From Citrobacter freundii (GTDB taxonomy: Bacteria > Bacteroidota > Bacteroidia > Chitinophagales > Chitinophagaceae), in contig QFQQ01000035.1 of assembly GCA_003243445.1 (NCBI GenBank), forward strand, positions 10,744-74,743: a DNA stretch of 64,000 bases, in the 5' to 3' direction. The position numbers and the translations under genes are program-made. This document shows, one piece after another, positions 18,536-25,851 of the stretch. The notes under the pieces are model-generated. The model did no database searches. It was given only the letters and a program-made list of their open reading frames with translations, and was not told the DNA's origin. The first letter of the stretch is position 1. Every line of letters starts with the position of its first letter.

Positions 18536-19429
18536 ATGAAAACATTGAGCCCAGATATTTTACTTTTAGTCAAGTCTCTTTTTGAAAAAAATAAATGGGG
18601 AATCGCAAAAGGAGGAGATCCTCATAACACCTTCTCTCGATTCTGCGAGCGATTATCATTATTTGAAAAACAACACCAGCTATTTTTGTTGGAACTCAGT
18701 AATGAATTTATATGGATAAAAATGTCTGAGTATCTTGAAAGATTTTACGAGTCATTGTTTTGTATCCTTGATCAAATTGATCCTAAACAGAAAATTTATG
18801 TATACCCTTTGCTCGAACCATATACTGTAATAAGCGAATCTGCCAAAGAAGAAATAAAAATACCGAGGTCAAAATCTAAGAGTGCCAATTTCCTATGCTA
18901 TTACTTTGAAGCAGAAGATTGGTCTTGGATTGGCCATAATTTCATTATAGGCCGAAGCATCAAATACCTAAAAAAGACCTTCAAAAATGACGATTCAAAG
19001 TTATTTCTTGTAGACGACTTTGTAGGGTCCGGCGAAACTGCAATAGCTGCATGCCGAGGCTTTCTAAATGAGTCATATAATGGACAAACTTTGAATCCAG
19101 ATAACTTAAAAGTCATATCGATCGCTGCGCAAAAAGATGGTATACAGCGAGTACGCAATGAGCTTAATGTAGAAGTTGTCAGCAACATCATAATTGGAAA
19201 GGGAATTCAAGAGTCGAAAATGGGAATAGGACTTGAAGAACGATACAGTCTAATGGACTCAATTGAGAAAATCTTAAAGGTAGAAGATGAAATGAAATAT
19301 GGCTATTGTCAGTGTGAGGCGATGATTACTTTTTTAAGTAAAACTCCTAATAATACATTCCCAGTATACTGGAAAAATACAAAGACAAAAATGGCACCAT
19401 TTCCAAGAACAAAAGTTATTTATGGATAA
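18536..19429 (+). CDS. PRTase-like protein, probable retron type III accessory/effector
   Basis: 297 residues. LFLVDDFVGSGETAIAA (Asp160-Asp161, Gly164-Ser165-Gly166-Glu167-Thr168) is a phosphoribosyltransferase PRPP-binding loop. The first ~90 residues are helical and the last 60 contain CQCEAMITFLSKTPNN, common in conflict-system PRTase domains. It overlaps the next small gene by 8 nt, and that gene is followed by a structured RNA region and a retron-like reverse transcriptase. PRTase plus winged-helix accessory genes are, as I recall, those of type III retrons. It may act on nucleotides or NAD-like metabolites (inference). Only 29 bp separate it from the upstream SMC ATPase. Confidence 0.7.
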   Translation: MKTLSPDILLLVKSLFEKNKWGIAKGGDPHNTFSRFCERLSLFEKQHQLFLLELSNEFIWIKMSEYLERFYESLFCILDQIDPKQKIYVYPLLEPYTVISESAKEEIKIPRSKSKSANFLCYYFEAEDWSWIGHNFIIGRSIKYLKKTFKNDDSKLFLVDDFVGSGETAIAACRGFLNESYNGQTLNPDNLKVISIAAQKDGIQRVRNELNVEVVSNIIIGKGIQESKMGIGLEERYSLMDSIEKILKVEDEMKYGYCQCEAMITFLSKTPNNTFPVYWKNTKTKMAPFPRTKVIYG

Positions 19430-19736
19430 TTCTAGAAGAATTTTTTTGTTAAAAGTCATAAAGTTCAGTGGTGATATATCACCCTTAATAAAAGGAGGGC
19501 TGGAATATTATCAAGTTGTTGATATGATTGGAGCTGAAGTCGCAGAAGGAAATGCCGAAACCATAAACGGAGAACTTATTTTGACCCAAAAAGGAAACGA
19601 CTTGCTTGAACAACTAGTAAAACAAGACAAGCGGAAAGGTTCAGATGCTTGGATTGAGCCAGAAGAAGAAAGTCGAATTCCAAAAATTGAAAAAAATGAG
19701 ATATTTTTACCGAGTCAGAATGACTTGTCATTCTGA
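19422..19736 (+). CDS. Small winged-helix protein, retron accessory
   Basis: 104 residues. IFLLKVIKFSGDISPLIKGGLEYYQVVDMI reads as helix-turn-helix, and GELILTQKGNDLLEQLV as the wing typical of LTxxG winged helices. The tail after residue 75 is charged and polar. It is translationally coupled to the PRTase gene (8-nt overlap). Its last codons (ending LSF) lie in a strong stem-loop at 19713-19738, which may be the first element of the retron RNA or a terminator-like structure. Confidence 0.6.
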   Translation: MDNSRRIFLLKVIKFSGDISPLIKGGLEYYQVVDMIGAEVAEGNAETINGELILTQKGNDLLEQLVKQDKRKGSDAWIEPEEESRIPKIEKNEIFLPSQNDLSF

Positions 19737-19740
19737 CTTG
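19711..19740 (+). other. Perfect stem-loop at the wHTH stop codon
   Basis: AGTCAGAATGA (19713-19723) and TCATTCTGACT (19728-19738) form an 11-bp perfect stem with a 4-nt loop, extended by a G-T and a C-G pair. No T run follows, so it is not a standard terminator. It lies at the 5' edge of the proposed retron RNA. Confidence 0.7.
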
Positions 19741-19905
19741 CCTTTAGGCCGGCTTGGCGAGTCGTCAAGCTGTAAGAGAATAACCTTTCGAGCTGTGGGG
19801 GGTGTGACGGTCCGCAAGTTTCGCTCCGCTGCGCTACGCTCAACATTGCGCCCCCTCACACCCCCCTGTCTTAATAGGCTCAGCGTATAGCTGGGCCTTA
19901 AATGA
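19737..19905 (+). ncRNA. Candidate retron msr-msd non-coding RNA
   Basis: The gap between the winged-helix gene and the RT gene is highly structured. GGGGGGTGTGA (19797-19807) pairs perfectly with TCACACCCCCC (19856-19866), closing a ~70-nt hairpin with an inner CGCAA/TTGCG stem: an msd-like hairpin. Upstream, CTTGGCGAGTCGTCAAG has a GCGAG context that could hold the priming G. TTTAGGCC (about 19743-19750) and GGCCTTAAA (about 19894-19902) can pair with a one-base bulge, as a1/a2 would, just before the RT start. Pairing was judged by eye and the RNA limits are approximate. Confidence 0.6.
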
Positions 19906-19913
19906 TTCAATAC

Positions 19914-20945
19914 ATGTCTTTCATTGTTTACGAAAAACTGTTCACCGCGAAAGCCGTAAAGGCTGGGTTCTCGCAAGACAATATACAGAAATGCCTTGCT
20001 TACGCGAAGCCCCTTATTGATAAAGGGCTTCCAGTCATATACAATACCGCCAACCTATGCGCCTTAGTTGGATACAACAAGAATTACCTAAAGCGAGCTG
20101 CGCTACACACACAATTCTTTTACAGGAAATTTTTTATTCGAAAACGGAATGGCAAAGCTAGGCTAATTGTTGAACCACTACCTAGCCTGAAGGAAATACA
20201 ATTGTGGATACTGCACAATATTCTATACGAAGTTAAAGCCAGCCGATACGCAAAAGCATATATTAAAGGAAGAAATATTGTTGATAACGTCAGGTATCAT
20301 AGAGAGAAGGATATTGTACTTCGTATTGATATTAAAGACTTTTTTCCATCAATTGGATTCTCAAAAATTCAGCTTCTTTTTGAGCAATTAGGTTATTCGT
20401 CAAACATATCAAACCTCCTTACCAAACTATGCTGCGTTTATGAAACACTTCCTCAAGGAGCACCCACCAGTCCATATCTATCTAACTTAGTCTTAAAAAA
20501 CTTCGATAAACGTTTAGCAGAATTCTGTGTAGCGAAAAATATTAGATACACAAGATACGCTGACGATCTAACTTTTTCATTCGCAAAGACTATTGACCCC
20601 AATGAGGTTCGCTTATTTGTCGAGAATGAACTTTCCAAAGAAGGTTTTTCAGCCAATCCTGACAAAACGCAAATCCTAACTCCAAATAAAAGGCAAATAG
20701 TTACAGGAATTGTTGTTAACAAAGTACTTCAGATCCCAAAAATAGATAGGAAACTAATTCGCCAAGAAATGTACTATATTTCCAAATTTGGGCTTCGAGA
20801 TCACATGAAAAAAACACAAAATACAAAAGCAAGTTACCTATTGCATTTGCTTGGGAAAACGAATTACGCTCTGCAAATTAATCCTGAAGATAAAGAAATG
20901 AAAAAATACAAGGCGATTATTTGGCAGATGCTAAATCAAGAATAA
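19914..20945 (+). CDS. Retron-type reverse transcriptase
   Basis: 343 residues from ATG 19914; the ATG at 19902 would overlap the proposed a2 strand. RT motifs in order: FFIRKRNGKARLI, GRNIVDN followed by NVRYH (a variant of the retron NAxxH X-motif), LRIDIKDFFPSI, LPQGAPTSPYLSNL, the catalytic YADD (215-218) and VTGIVVNK, the VTG motif seen in retron RTs. No maturase or endonuclease domain is present, and the length suits a stand-alone retron RT. It would make msDNA from the RNA just upstream. The convergent XRE gene ends 3 bp after its stop. Confidence 0.88.
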   Translation: MSFIVYEKLFTAKAVKAGFSQDNIQKCLAYAKPLIDKGLPVIYNTANLCALVGYNKNYLKRAALHTQFFYRKFFIRKRNGKARLIVEPLPSLKEIQLWILHNILYEVKASRYAKAYIKGRNIVDNVRYHREKDIVLRIDIKDFFPSIGFSKIQLLFEQLGYSSNISNLLTKLCCVYETLPQGAPTSPYLSNLVLKNFDKRLAEFCVAKNIRYTRYADDLTFSFAKTIDPNEVRLFVENELSKEGFSANPDKTQILTPNKRQIVTGIVVNKVLQIPKIDRKLIRQEMYYISKFGLRDHMKKTQNTKASYLLHLLGKTNYALQINPEDKEMKKYKAIIWQMLNQE

Positions 20946-20948
20946 ACA

Positions 20949-21203
20949 TTAGAACCCATCTGCGAAAAATTCCTCTAAACTCATATCAAAAACCGAAACT
21001 ATTTTCACTAAGGTCGAGAATCTTAAGTCCTCACCATTCTCATATCTAGCATATTGGGTTCTTCCAAACCCATGCTCATAAGCGAAAATTTCCGCACTTG
21101 TATACCCCATCCTATTTTTTCGCAAATCCTTTATGCGTTCACCAAGTCTCGATAGTTGAGTACCTGGCTCTATCGGAATTTTTTTCCCCTTCTTTGCTTT
21201 CAT
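20949..21203 (-). CDS. XRE-family helix-turn-helix regulator
   Basis: 84 residues with a single HTH_3 domain: RIKDLRKNRMGYTSAEIFAYEHGFGRTQYARYENGEDLRFSTLVKIVSVFDMSLEEFFAD. This is the common small Bacteroidota regulator type found beside mobile and defence genes. It is tail-to-tail with the RT gene. Repeated CACCTCT words in its upstream region may be its operator. Whether it controls the retron is not shown. Confidence 0.88.
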   Translation of the reverse strand: MKAKKGKKIPIEPGTQLSRLGERIKDLRKNRMGYTSAEIFAYEHGFGRTQYARYENGEDLRFSTLVKIVSVFDMSLEEFFADGF

Positions 21204-21222
21204 ACATCCAAAGTAAATTATT

Positions 21223-21272
21223 CACCTCTTATAAATAACCCCAAAAAAGAACACCTCTAATATGAGGTTATT
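21223..21272. promoter_or_regulatory. Candidate operator upstream of the XRE gene
   Basis: CACCTCTTATA (21223-21233) and CACCTCTAATA (21252-21262) are near-identical direct repeats 29 bp apart. The second is half of the dyad ACCTC-N6-GAGGT, and AACC/GGTT words flank both. They lie 20-70 bp before the XRE start, a usual place for autoregulation. Confidence 0.5.
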
Positions 21273-21494
21273 TCAAAAAGAAGTTTTACCTTGTATACAG
21301 GTTAGCAAACAAGTCCCGAACGAACTCTCCCATTCGCAGCCGCTACGCCAACGCTGACCATCATTACCAAACGATCGATTGAATCCCCGGATCAACTCCA
21401 TTCCCCTATCACCTCCCCTGATAGTCGTAATGCCCTTGCCCCGCTCATTCAATCATCATCCTAAACCGAATTAAAAACTTTTAAACTTAATTTT
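21273..21494. other. Intergenic stretch, no feature recognised
   Basis: The whole XRE-radC gap is 291 bp. Outside the operator repeats I see no gene, hairpin or clear promoter. Small dyads such as CCCCTATCACCTCCCCTGATAG are weak. Confidence 0.5.
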
Positions 21495-21968
21495 ATGAAT
21501 ATCCGTCTCAAAGCCCATCAAAAAATCCACATTCAATCTTCTTCCGATATCTACCAGATCCTTCAACCCATTTTCCGCCGTTACAGCAAGCTGGACCGTG
21601 ATCGTGAACATCTTTGGATGATGACCTTAGACTGCTCTCAAACGGTCCGTAAACTGGAGCTGTTGGGGTTAGGTACTCAACGTACGGTTCTTATTGATCC
21701 GATGGAAGTGTATCATCGTGCTTTGCTGAGAAGAGCGGCGTCTATTGTGGTGATTCATAATCATCCGTCGGGCAGCTTAAAACCGTCCCGCGCGGACAAG
21801 ACTGCTACGGAGAAATTAGTCGAAGCAAGTCGGTTTTTGAACATCAAATTATTAGACCATTTGATCATTTCAGAAGATGAGTATTTCAGCTTTTTGGATG
21901 AAGGTGTGTTTGAAACGCTGGAAACCAGGAAGTTCATAATGTTTAATTCAGTCCTCGCAATGGACTAA
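21495..21968 (+). CDS. radC: RadC-like JAB/MPN domain protein
   Basis: 157 residues. The JAMM metal motif is HNHPSGSLKPSRAD (His88, His90, Ser93, Asp101) with an upstream Glu. It lacks the N-terminal helix-hairpin-helix of full RadC (~220 residues), the short form often carried by islands and mobile elements in Bacteroidota. Its function is not settled; the fold is that of a metal-dependent (iso)peptidase or nuclease-like enzyme. Confidence 0.88.
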   Translation: MNIRLKAHQKIHIQSSSDIYQILQPIFRRYSKLDRDREHLWMMTLDCSQTVRKLELLGLGTQRTVLIDPMEVYHRALLRRAASIVVIHNHPSGSLKPSRADKTATEKLVEASRFLNIKLLDHLIISEDEYFSFLDEGVFETLETRKFIMFNSVLAMD

Positions 21969-22010
21969 ATCCAATTCTTAAGGAGTCTAGGACAAGCCGT
22001 AAAAAAACTT

Positions 22011-22018
22011 TAAATTTG
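22011..22018 (+). promoter_or_regulatory. Consensus -7 box directly before mntA
   Basis: TAAATTTG matches the Bacteroidota -7 consensus TAnnTTTG exactly and ends 3 bp before ATG 22022, which implies a very short or absent leader. No TTG is present at the expected -33 position, so the promoter is incomplete. Confidence 0.4.
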
Positions 22019-22021
22019 CCT

Positions 22022-22315
22022 ATGCGCTTGAAGCCAAGAGATATACAAATCATCCGGGAATATTTCAGCAGTAAACCTGTGTTGAAAGCATATCTCTTTG
22101 GCTCCTACTCCCGAAATGACGCTGACAGGGATAGCGATATCGACATTCTTGTAGAATTAGACTACTCCAGACATATCGGATTCGGTTTTGTACAAATGAA
22201 GTTTGACCTTGAAGAAAAACTGAAAAAGACCGTAGATCTGATTCCCGCCGATGGCGTTAGTAAAAGAATCTCCCCTTACATCGAGTCGGACAAGCAATTG
22301 ATTTACGAAGCCTAA
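22022..22315 (+). CDS. mntA: MntA-like minimal nucleotidyltransferase antitoxin
   Basis: 97 residues from ATG 22022; an upstream in-frame TTG at 22016 lies within a -7 box and is unlikely. The catalytic motif is GSYSR...DSDID (Gly27-Ser28, Asp39, Asp41). MNT antitoxins paired with HEPN toxins AMPylate a tyrosine of the toxin. The hepT gene follows 21 bp downstream. Confidence 0.88.
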   Translation: MRLKPRDIQIIREYFSSKPVLKAYLFGSYSRNDADRDSDIDILVELDYSRHIGFGFVQMKFDLEEKLKKTVDLIPADGVSKRISPYIESDKQLIYEA

Positions 22316-22336
22316 TAAGTAACTTCTCCTATTTTA

Positions 22337-22690
22337 ATGCGCGGAAAAATTGGCGATAAAGAACGAATCGGGCATATTATGGATGCCATACTCGAGATTG
22401 AGGCTTATACAGGAGGTATTAGCTTTGATCAGTTCGTTGCTAATTCGATGATGCGTTTCGCGACAATCAAGCAGATCGAGATCATTGGAGAGGCTGCAAA
22501 CTATATTACGCAGGAAACTAAAAACCGTTATCCAGAAATTGAATGGAAACAGATTGTAGGAATGAGACACATTTTGATTCATGAATATTTTGGGATAGCT
22601 CCTGGATTGGTTTGGCAAGTAGTTTCAAATGATATTCCTGCATTAAAAGCATCTCTTTCCGACTACAAAGAAGACTCGGATACCGCTTAA
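22337..22690 (+). CDS. hepT: HepT-like HEPN toxin (RNase)
   Basis: 117 residues. The HEPN RNase motif Rx4HxY is intact: R77-HILI-H82-E-Y84, where Tyr84 is the expected AMPylation site. The N-terminal DKERIGHIMDAILEIEAYTGG and EIIGEAANYI are typical of HepT (DUF86). With mntA it forms a complete type VII-like toxin-antitoxin pair. Confidence 0.9.
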   Translation: MRGKIGDKERIGHIMDAILEIEAYTGGISFDQFVANSMMRFATIKQIEIIGEAANYITQETKNRYPEIEWKQIVGMRHILIHEYFGIAPGLVWQVVSNDIPALKASLSDYKEDSDTA

Positions 22691-22772
22691 TAATTTCTAT
22701 CTCTGTCATGATCTGCGGCCACACTCGAAAAAATACCCTCAATTTTAGAGAATCGTTGATCTACTAAAAACT

Positions 22773-22802
22773 TTGCTTTCACTGAAATTCTAACAACCTT
22801 TG
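22773..22802 (+). promoter_or_regulatory. Promoter of the higA-like gene at 22844
   Basis: TTG (22773-22775), 19 bp, then AACCTTTG (22795-22802), which differs from TAnnTTTG only at the first base. A Shine-Dalgarno-like GGGAGGAATT lies 20 bp before the ATG. Confidence 0.55.
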
Positions 22803-22843
22803 TCTAGTCCTTCTAAAAGGGAGGAATTCGTTAAGCTTGACGA

Positions 22844-23146
22844 ATGAACAACTACAAAACATTAAGTGGAAAAGGAAAAGAGATCCAAACCGATATCGCA
22901 TTGCATCCCGGCGATATCATTATGGATGAGCTGCAAGTGCGTGATATTATGAAGTCGGCATTTGCTGAGCAATTGGGAATGAAGCCAAGCCATTTAAGTG
23001 AATTGCTACATGTGAAACGAAATGTGAGTGCAGCTACGGCGATAAAGCTGGAAGATCTCCTGGGCATTAAGGCCGAATACTGGTTGCGTGTACAGGTGTA
23101 TTATAATTTATTCACGGAAAGGAATAAGCAAACGAGCCTGGCTTAA
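22844..23146 (+). CDS. higA: HigA-family antitoxin-like XRE protein, no toxin partner seen
   Basis: 100 residues. HPGDIIMDELQVRDIMKSAFAEQLGM, then SHLSELLHVKRNVSAATAIKLEDLLGIKAEYWLRVQ, is the HigA signature. HigB normally precedes HigA, but the 150 bp upstream hold no toxin gene, and the following small frame does not look like HigB. It may be solitary or the relic of a pair. Confidence 0.88.
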   Translation: MNNYKTLSGKGKEIQTDIALHPGDIIMDELQVRDIMKSAFAEQLGMKPSHLSELLHVKRNVSAATAIKLEDLLGIKAEYWLRVQVYYNLFTERNKQTSLA

Positions 23147-23229
23147 TAGTGGCCAAATCCACATTCAATCTTCCTCCTAACCTGTCACCCCGGTCCACGT
23201 TGCTCGTTGCGTGAAAGCGTTTGCATTCA

Positions 23230-23400
23230 ATGAAAGCCTTCGACTTTGTACGGGAGATTATAAGGCACTCTTGGCCTTCGATATCTCAGAGCAGAAACCG
23301 AAAGATCAAGAAATTAGTGTCGATATATACCGAAAAGTACGGCGTCTTCCTTTTCCGATTGGAGGCCGGTGTATCATGGATGCCGCAGGGCATACCCTGA
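23230..23400 (+). CDS. Possible 56-residue protein, unknown
   Basis: ATG 23230 to TGA 23400 encodes a 56-residue Lys/Arg/Ser-rich peptide (MKAFDFVREIIRHSW...SRNRKIKKLVSIYTEKYG). The amphipathic pattern looks more protein-like than the alternative frame over the same bases, which needs a GTG start. No domain is recognised and it could be a gene fragment. The DNA just upstream shares a 19-bp word with the start of radC. Confidence 0.3.
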   Translation: MKAFDFVREIIRHSWPSISQSRNRKIKKLVSIYTEKYGVFLFRLEAGVSWMPQGIP

Positions 23401-23449
23401 AAGAGCGATATTTCTGAATGGAAAATAATAACTAATAAAATGTCTGGTC

Positions 23450-24175
23450 ATGAAAAATAAAAAAGAAAGAAAAGAAGAATTTCAGGATATAGCAATAGGA
23501 CAAGCGGAATATAAAGAATGGAGTGCAGAAAAATTCGCCGCGGTAAAAGCTGCCATGAAGGCGCACGCGGCAAATCGCTCGAAAGAACAGATACTGAAAA
23601 ATGAAATGGTAGCCATTGAACTCAAAATGATTCACTATGTAAATCAGGAGAGCCAGGATACACGTAAACCCATCAAAATCGCCGACTTTGTAGGTCATTA
23701 CCTGACTGTCATGAATCTGTCTTTTAAGCGATTCGCGGAAGCCCTTGATAGCAAAGACGGCAATCTTAAAAAACACGTAGACGGCGAACGTTCTTTCAAT
23801 AGAGACCTGGCCATGAAGTTTGGAAGCTTCTTCCATACATCCCCGGACCTGTGGTTGAAAGTACACGCGAAAAATGAGCTTTTACAATTGCAGGAAGACA
23901 AGAAGAATAGTCAACAGTATAAAAGATACGATTATACAAGGGTGATCAAAGTCGGGTCTGCCGCAGAAGCAAAAGATTCGAGAAAACCATCTATCGAGGT
24001 AGGAAGCCGGACAGGCTCTTCTAAAAAGGGCTTAGACTACGCAAAACATTCGGTAAAGAGCTACAAAGCCGATAAATCATCGGTTCTTCGGGATAGTGGT
24101 AGCAAAGTGAAAGGCGCGGCCTCTACAGATATCCGCAAGAAATCTCAAAAAGTAAAGACAACTGCTAAGAAGTAA
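23450..24175 (+). CDS. HigA-like HTH protein with shared IGQxExxEWSxEK N-terminus and basic tail
   Basis: 241 residues in three parts. Residues ~8-45 carry the motif DIAIGQAEYKEWSAEKFAAV that recurs in the two tiny proteins at 31459 and 31680. Residues ~75-145 are a HigA-like XRE domain (MNLSFKRFAEALDSKDGNLKKHVDGER). The last ~95 residues are Lys/Ser-rich, repetitive and probably disordered. It may bind DNA or RNA (inference). The frame stays open after the stop and continues as the DUF3037 gene. Confidence 0.75.
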   Translation: MKNKKERKEEFQDIAIGQAEYKEWSAEKFAAVKAAMKAHAANRSKEQILKNEMVAIELKMIHYVNQESQDTRKPIKIADFVGHYLTVMNLSFKRFAEALDSKDGNLKKHVDGERSFNRDLAMKFGSFFHTSPDLWLKVHAKNELLQLQEDKKNSQQYKRYDYTRVIKVGSAAEAKDSRKPSIEVGSRTGSSKKGLDYAKHSVKSYKADKSSVLRDSGSKVKGAASTDIRKKSQKVKTTAKK

Positions 24176-24193
24176 TCAAACGAATATACCGTT

Positions 24194-24619
24194 TTGGTCG
24201 CCGGTTTTTCATATAGCATCCTCCGATACCACCATTCCATTTTGCTTGGTGAAGTAATTAATGTCGGGATCTTATTCCTTTTCCCAAGCGTAAGAAGGTT
24301 AGAATTTGTCGCAGATACCGGGACTCGGGTGCAAGCTATTTATCATGATTTTGATTCTACAGTTTACAATTACATAATCAACAATATCAGGAACAACGTG
24401 GAGAAAAATCAGCTCACTTTCTTTGAAGACATTAATTCAAAAAGTGCTCTGAAGAAACTTATCGACGCCAAGATCTTAGCTGAAGATGCTACTGTTTTGC
24501 AATTTGCAGAGCCTGTGAATGTCCTTGCGTGTGATAGCCGTTGTGATGACACTACAGAGAAGGAGCTCGCGAGAACGGTTCAAGAGTTTTCCAGATTATT
24601 GTTGCCCGGTATCTCTTAA
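24194..24619 (+). CDS. DUF3037-like protein
   Basis: 141 residues. YSILRYHHSILLGEVINVGILFLFPS at the N-terminus matches DUF3037 (YSxxRYxPxxxRGExxNxGxxL). No ATG is available: the frame begins at TTG 24194, 18 bp after, and in the same frame as, the stop of the preceding gene. It may start at TTG, be made by readthrough, or be slightly truncated. DUF3037 genes often neighbour HipA-like genes; none is seen here. Confidence 0.65.
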   Translation: MVAGFSYSILRYHHSILLGEVINVGILFLFPSVRRLEFVADTGTRVQAIYHDFDSTVYNYIINNIRNNVEKNQLTFFEDINSKSALKKLIDAKILAEDATVLQFAEPVNVLACDSRCDDTTEKELARTVQEFSRLLLPGIS

Positions 24620-24931
24620 TGCCTGATAGTTGGGGGACATTCTCATTTAAAGGTCGAAACTTAACCGTAATTAGTTTCGTTGTTTATTATCTGTTTCATG
24701 CTTGATAGTTTATATGATTACTGATTGGCTGTGTATATAGAAACTCTGGATGCATAAAGTTAGAGTGTTATAATAATACTTCAAAAGAAAATGGTTGCAT
24801 CAATTCGCAGAACAAGGCTGATAAATAAAATAAACATTCAGATCGAACAATTACCCCGACCTGCTTCTTTAAAGGCTAATCCAATAGAAAGAATGCTATT
24901 CCGACTTAGACAATTTACCCGTTTAACAATC
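24620..24931. other. Intergenic stretch, no gene recognised
   Basis: About 310 AT-rich bp between DUF3037 and the DUF488 gene. A 65-codon frame at 24791 overlaps the next gene and its promoter and is rejected. Confidence 0.5.
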
Positions 24932-24962
24932 TTGCCTCTTCTTCTAAATCAACCTACCTTTG
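24932..24962 (+). promoter_or_regulatory. Full-consensus promoter placed 4 bp before the DUF488 start
   Basis: TTG (24932-24934), 20 bp, then TACCTTTG (24955-24962), an exact match to TTG-N20-TAnnTTTG. The ATG at 24967 would be at about the transcription start, so the mRNA may be leaderless. Confidence 0.6.
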
Positions 24963-24966
24963 CCAC

Positions 24967-25851
24967 ATGTTCTATCGCCGCAAAATAATTCTAGCTCTTC
25001 TGCAAACCTTCGGTGGTAATCTGGGTAAAACCCAGATGCAGAAGCTTCTATTATTATACGCGCAACGCCAGGACAAGCCCGCTTTTCATTTTGTTCCTTA
25101 CAGATACGGATGTTATTCCTTCCAGGCTGCAGCAGACGTCTCCACGATGCAGAAATACGGTCAGGTTGCGGTCAGCAACACTGGTATCAAAGCCACTGTC
25201 GAAACCGACTTCATCGGACAACTGAATGAAAAGGATCGTTCCGCGCTTAAACAGCTTCATCTGTTGCACGGCAAAAAGAGCTATTCAGATCTTATAAAGT
25301 ACACCTATCAGCATTTCCCTTATTACGCCATCAATAGTTCAATTGCTGAGCGCTATTTGAACAGTACCGAACTTCAGAAATTATCAGACCTTAAACCGTC
25401 TGCATCTAAAACAATCCTTTATACCATCGGCTATGAAGGGGTTTCGCTGGAACAGTACCTGAACAAATTGATCGGGAAAGATGTAAAGGTGCTTGTCGAT
25501 GTCCGCAAGAACCCGATGAGCATGAAATATGGCTTTACCAAAAGCCAGCTCTTAAAGGCGTGTGAAGCGGTGGGAATCCAATATGTGCATTTCCCTGAAG
25601 TTGGGATAGTGTCGGAAGAGCGACAGGAGCTGAATTGCCAGGCGGATTATGATCGCCTTTTTGACAAATACAGACAAGAGACTTTACCACATACAAATTC
25701 TACTCAGGAAAAGATCTTACAATTGCTCAAAGACAAACAGCGGATCGCCCTGACTTGCTTTGAAGCGAACATATGCCAGTGCCATCGAAAACACCTTGCC
25801 GAAGCCATTATACGATTGCCAGAATGGAATTACGAACTTATCCATTTATAA
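24967..25851 (+). CDS. Panacea/DUF4065-like plus DUF488 fusion protein
   Basis: 294 residues. Residues 1-130 (LLQTFGGNLGKTQMQKLLLLY...FHFVPYRYGCYSFQAAADV) resemble the SocA/Panacea antitoxin-type domain. Residues ~145-294 are DUF488: YTIGYEGVSLEQYLNKL, VLVDVRKNPMSMKYGF and CFEANICQCHRKHLAE with its conserved Cys/His. Neither activity is certain; Panacea domains serve as antitoxins, and DUF488 may act on nucleic acids or small molecules. Such fusions occur in defence-rich regions. Confidence 0.75.
   Translation: MFYRRKIILALLQTFGGNLGKTQMQKLLLLYAQRQDKPAFHFVPYRYGCYSFQAAADVSTMQKYGQVAVSNTGIKATVETDFIGQLNEKDRSALKQLHLLHGKKSYSDLIKYTYQHFPYYAINSSIAERYLNSTELQKLSDLKPSASKTILYTIGYEGVSLEQYLNKLIGKDVKVLVDVRKNPMSMKYGFTKSQLLKACEAVGIQYVHFPEVGIVSEERQELNCQADYDRLFDKYRQETLPHTNSTQEKILQLLKDKQRIALTCFEANICQCHRKHLAEAIIRLPEWNYELIHL

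Noticed and set aside
18536..19429. Reading this PRTase as a purine-salvage or ComF-like enzyme
   Set aside because: Context (SMC ATPase before, wHTH and RT after) and length do not suit salvage; the N-terminal half has no match I know.
19645..19976. Overlapping frames on both strands across the wHTH-RT gap
   Set aside because: They run through the strong hairpin proposed as retron RNA and have low-complexity translations.
24791..24988. 65-codon frame before the DUF488 gene
   Set aside because: It covers the exact-consensus promoter and overlaps the next start; no domain, poor composition.
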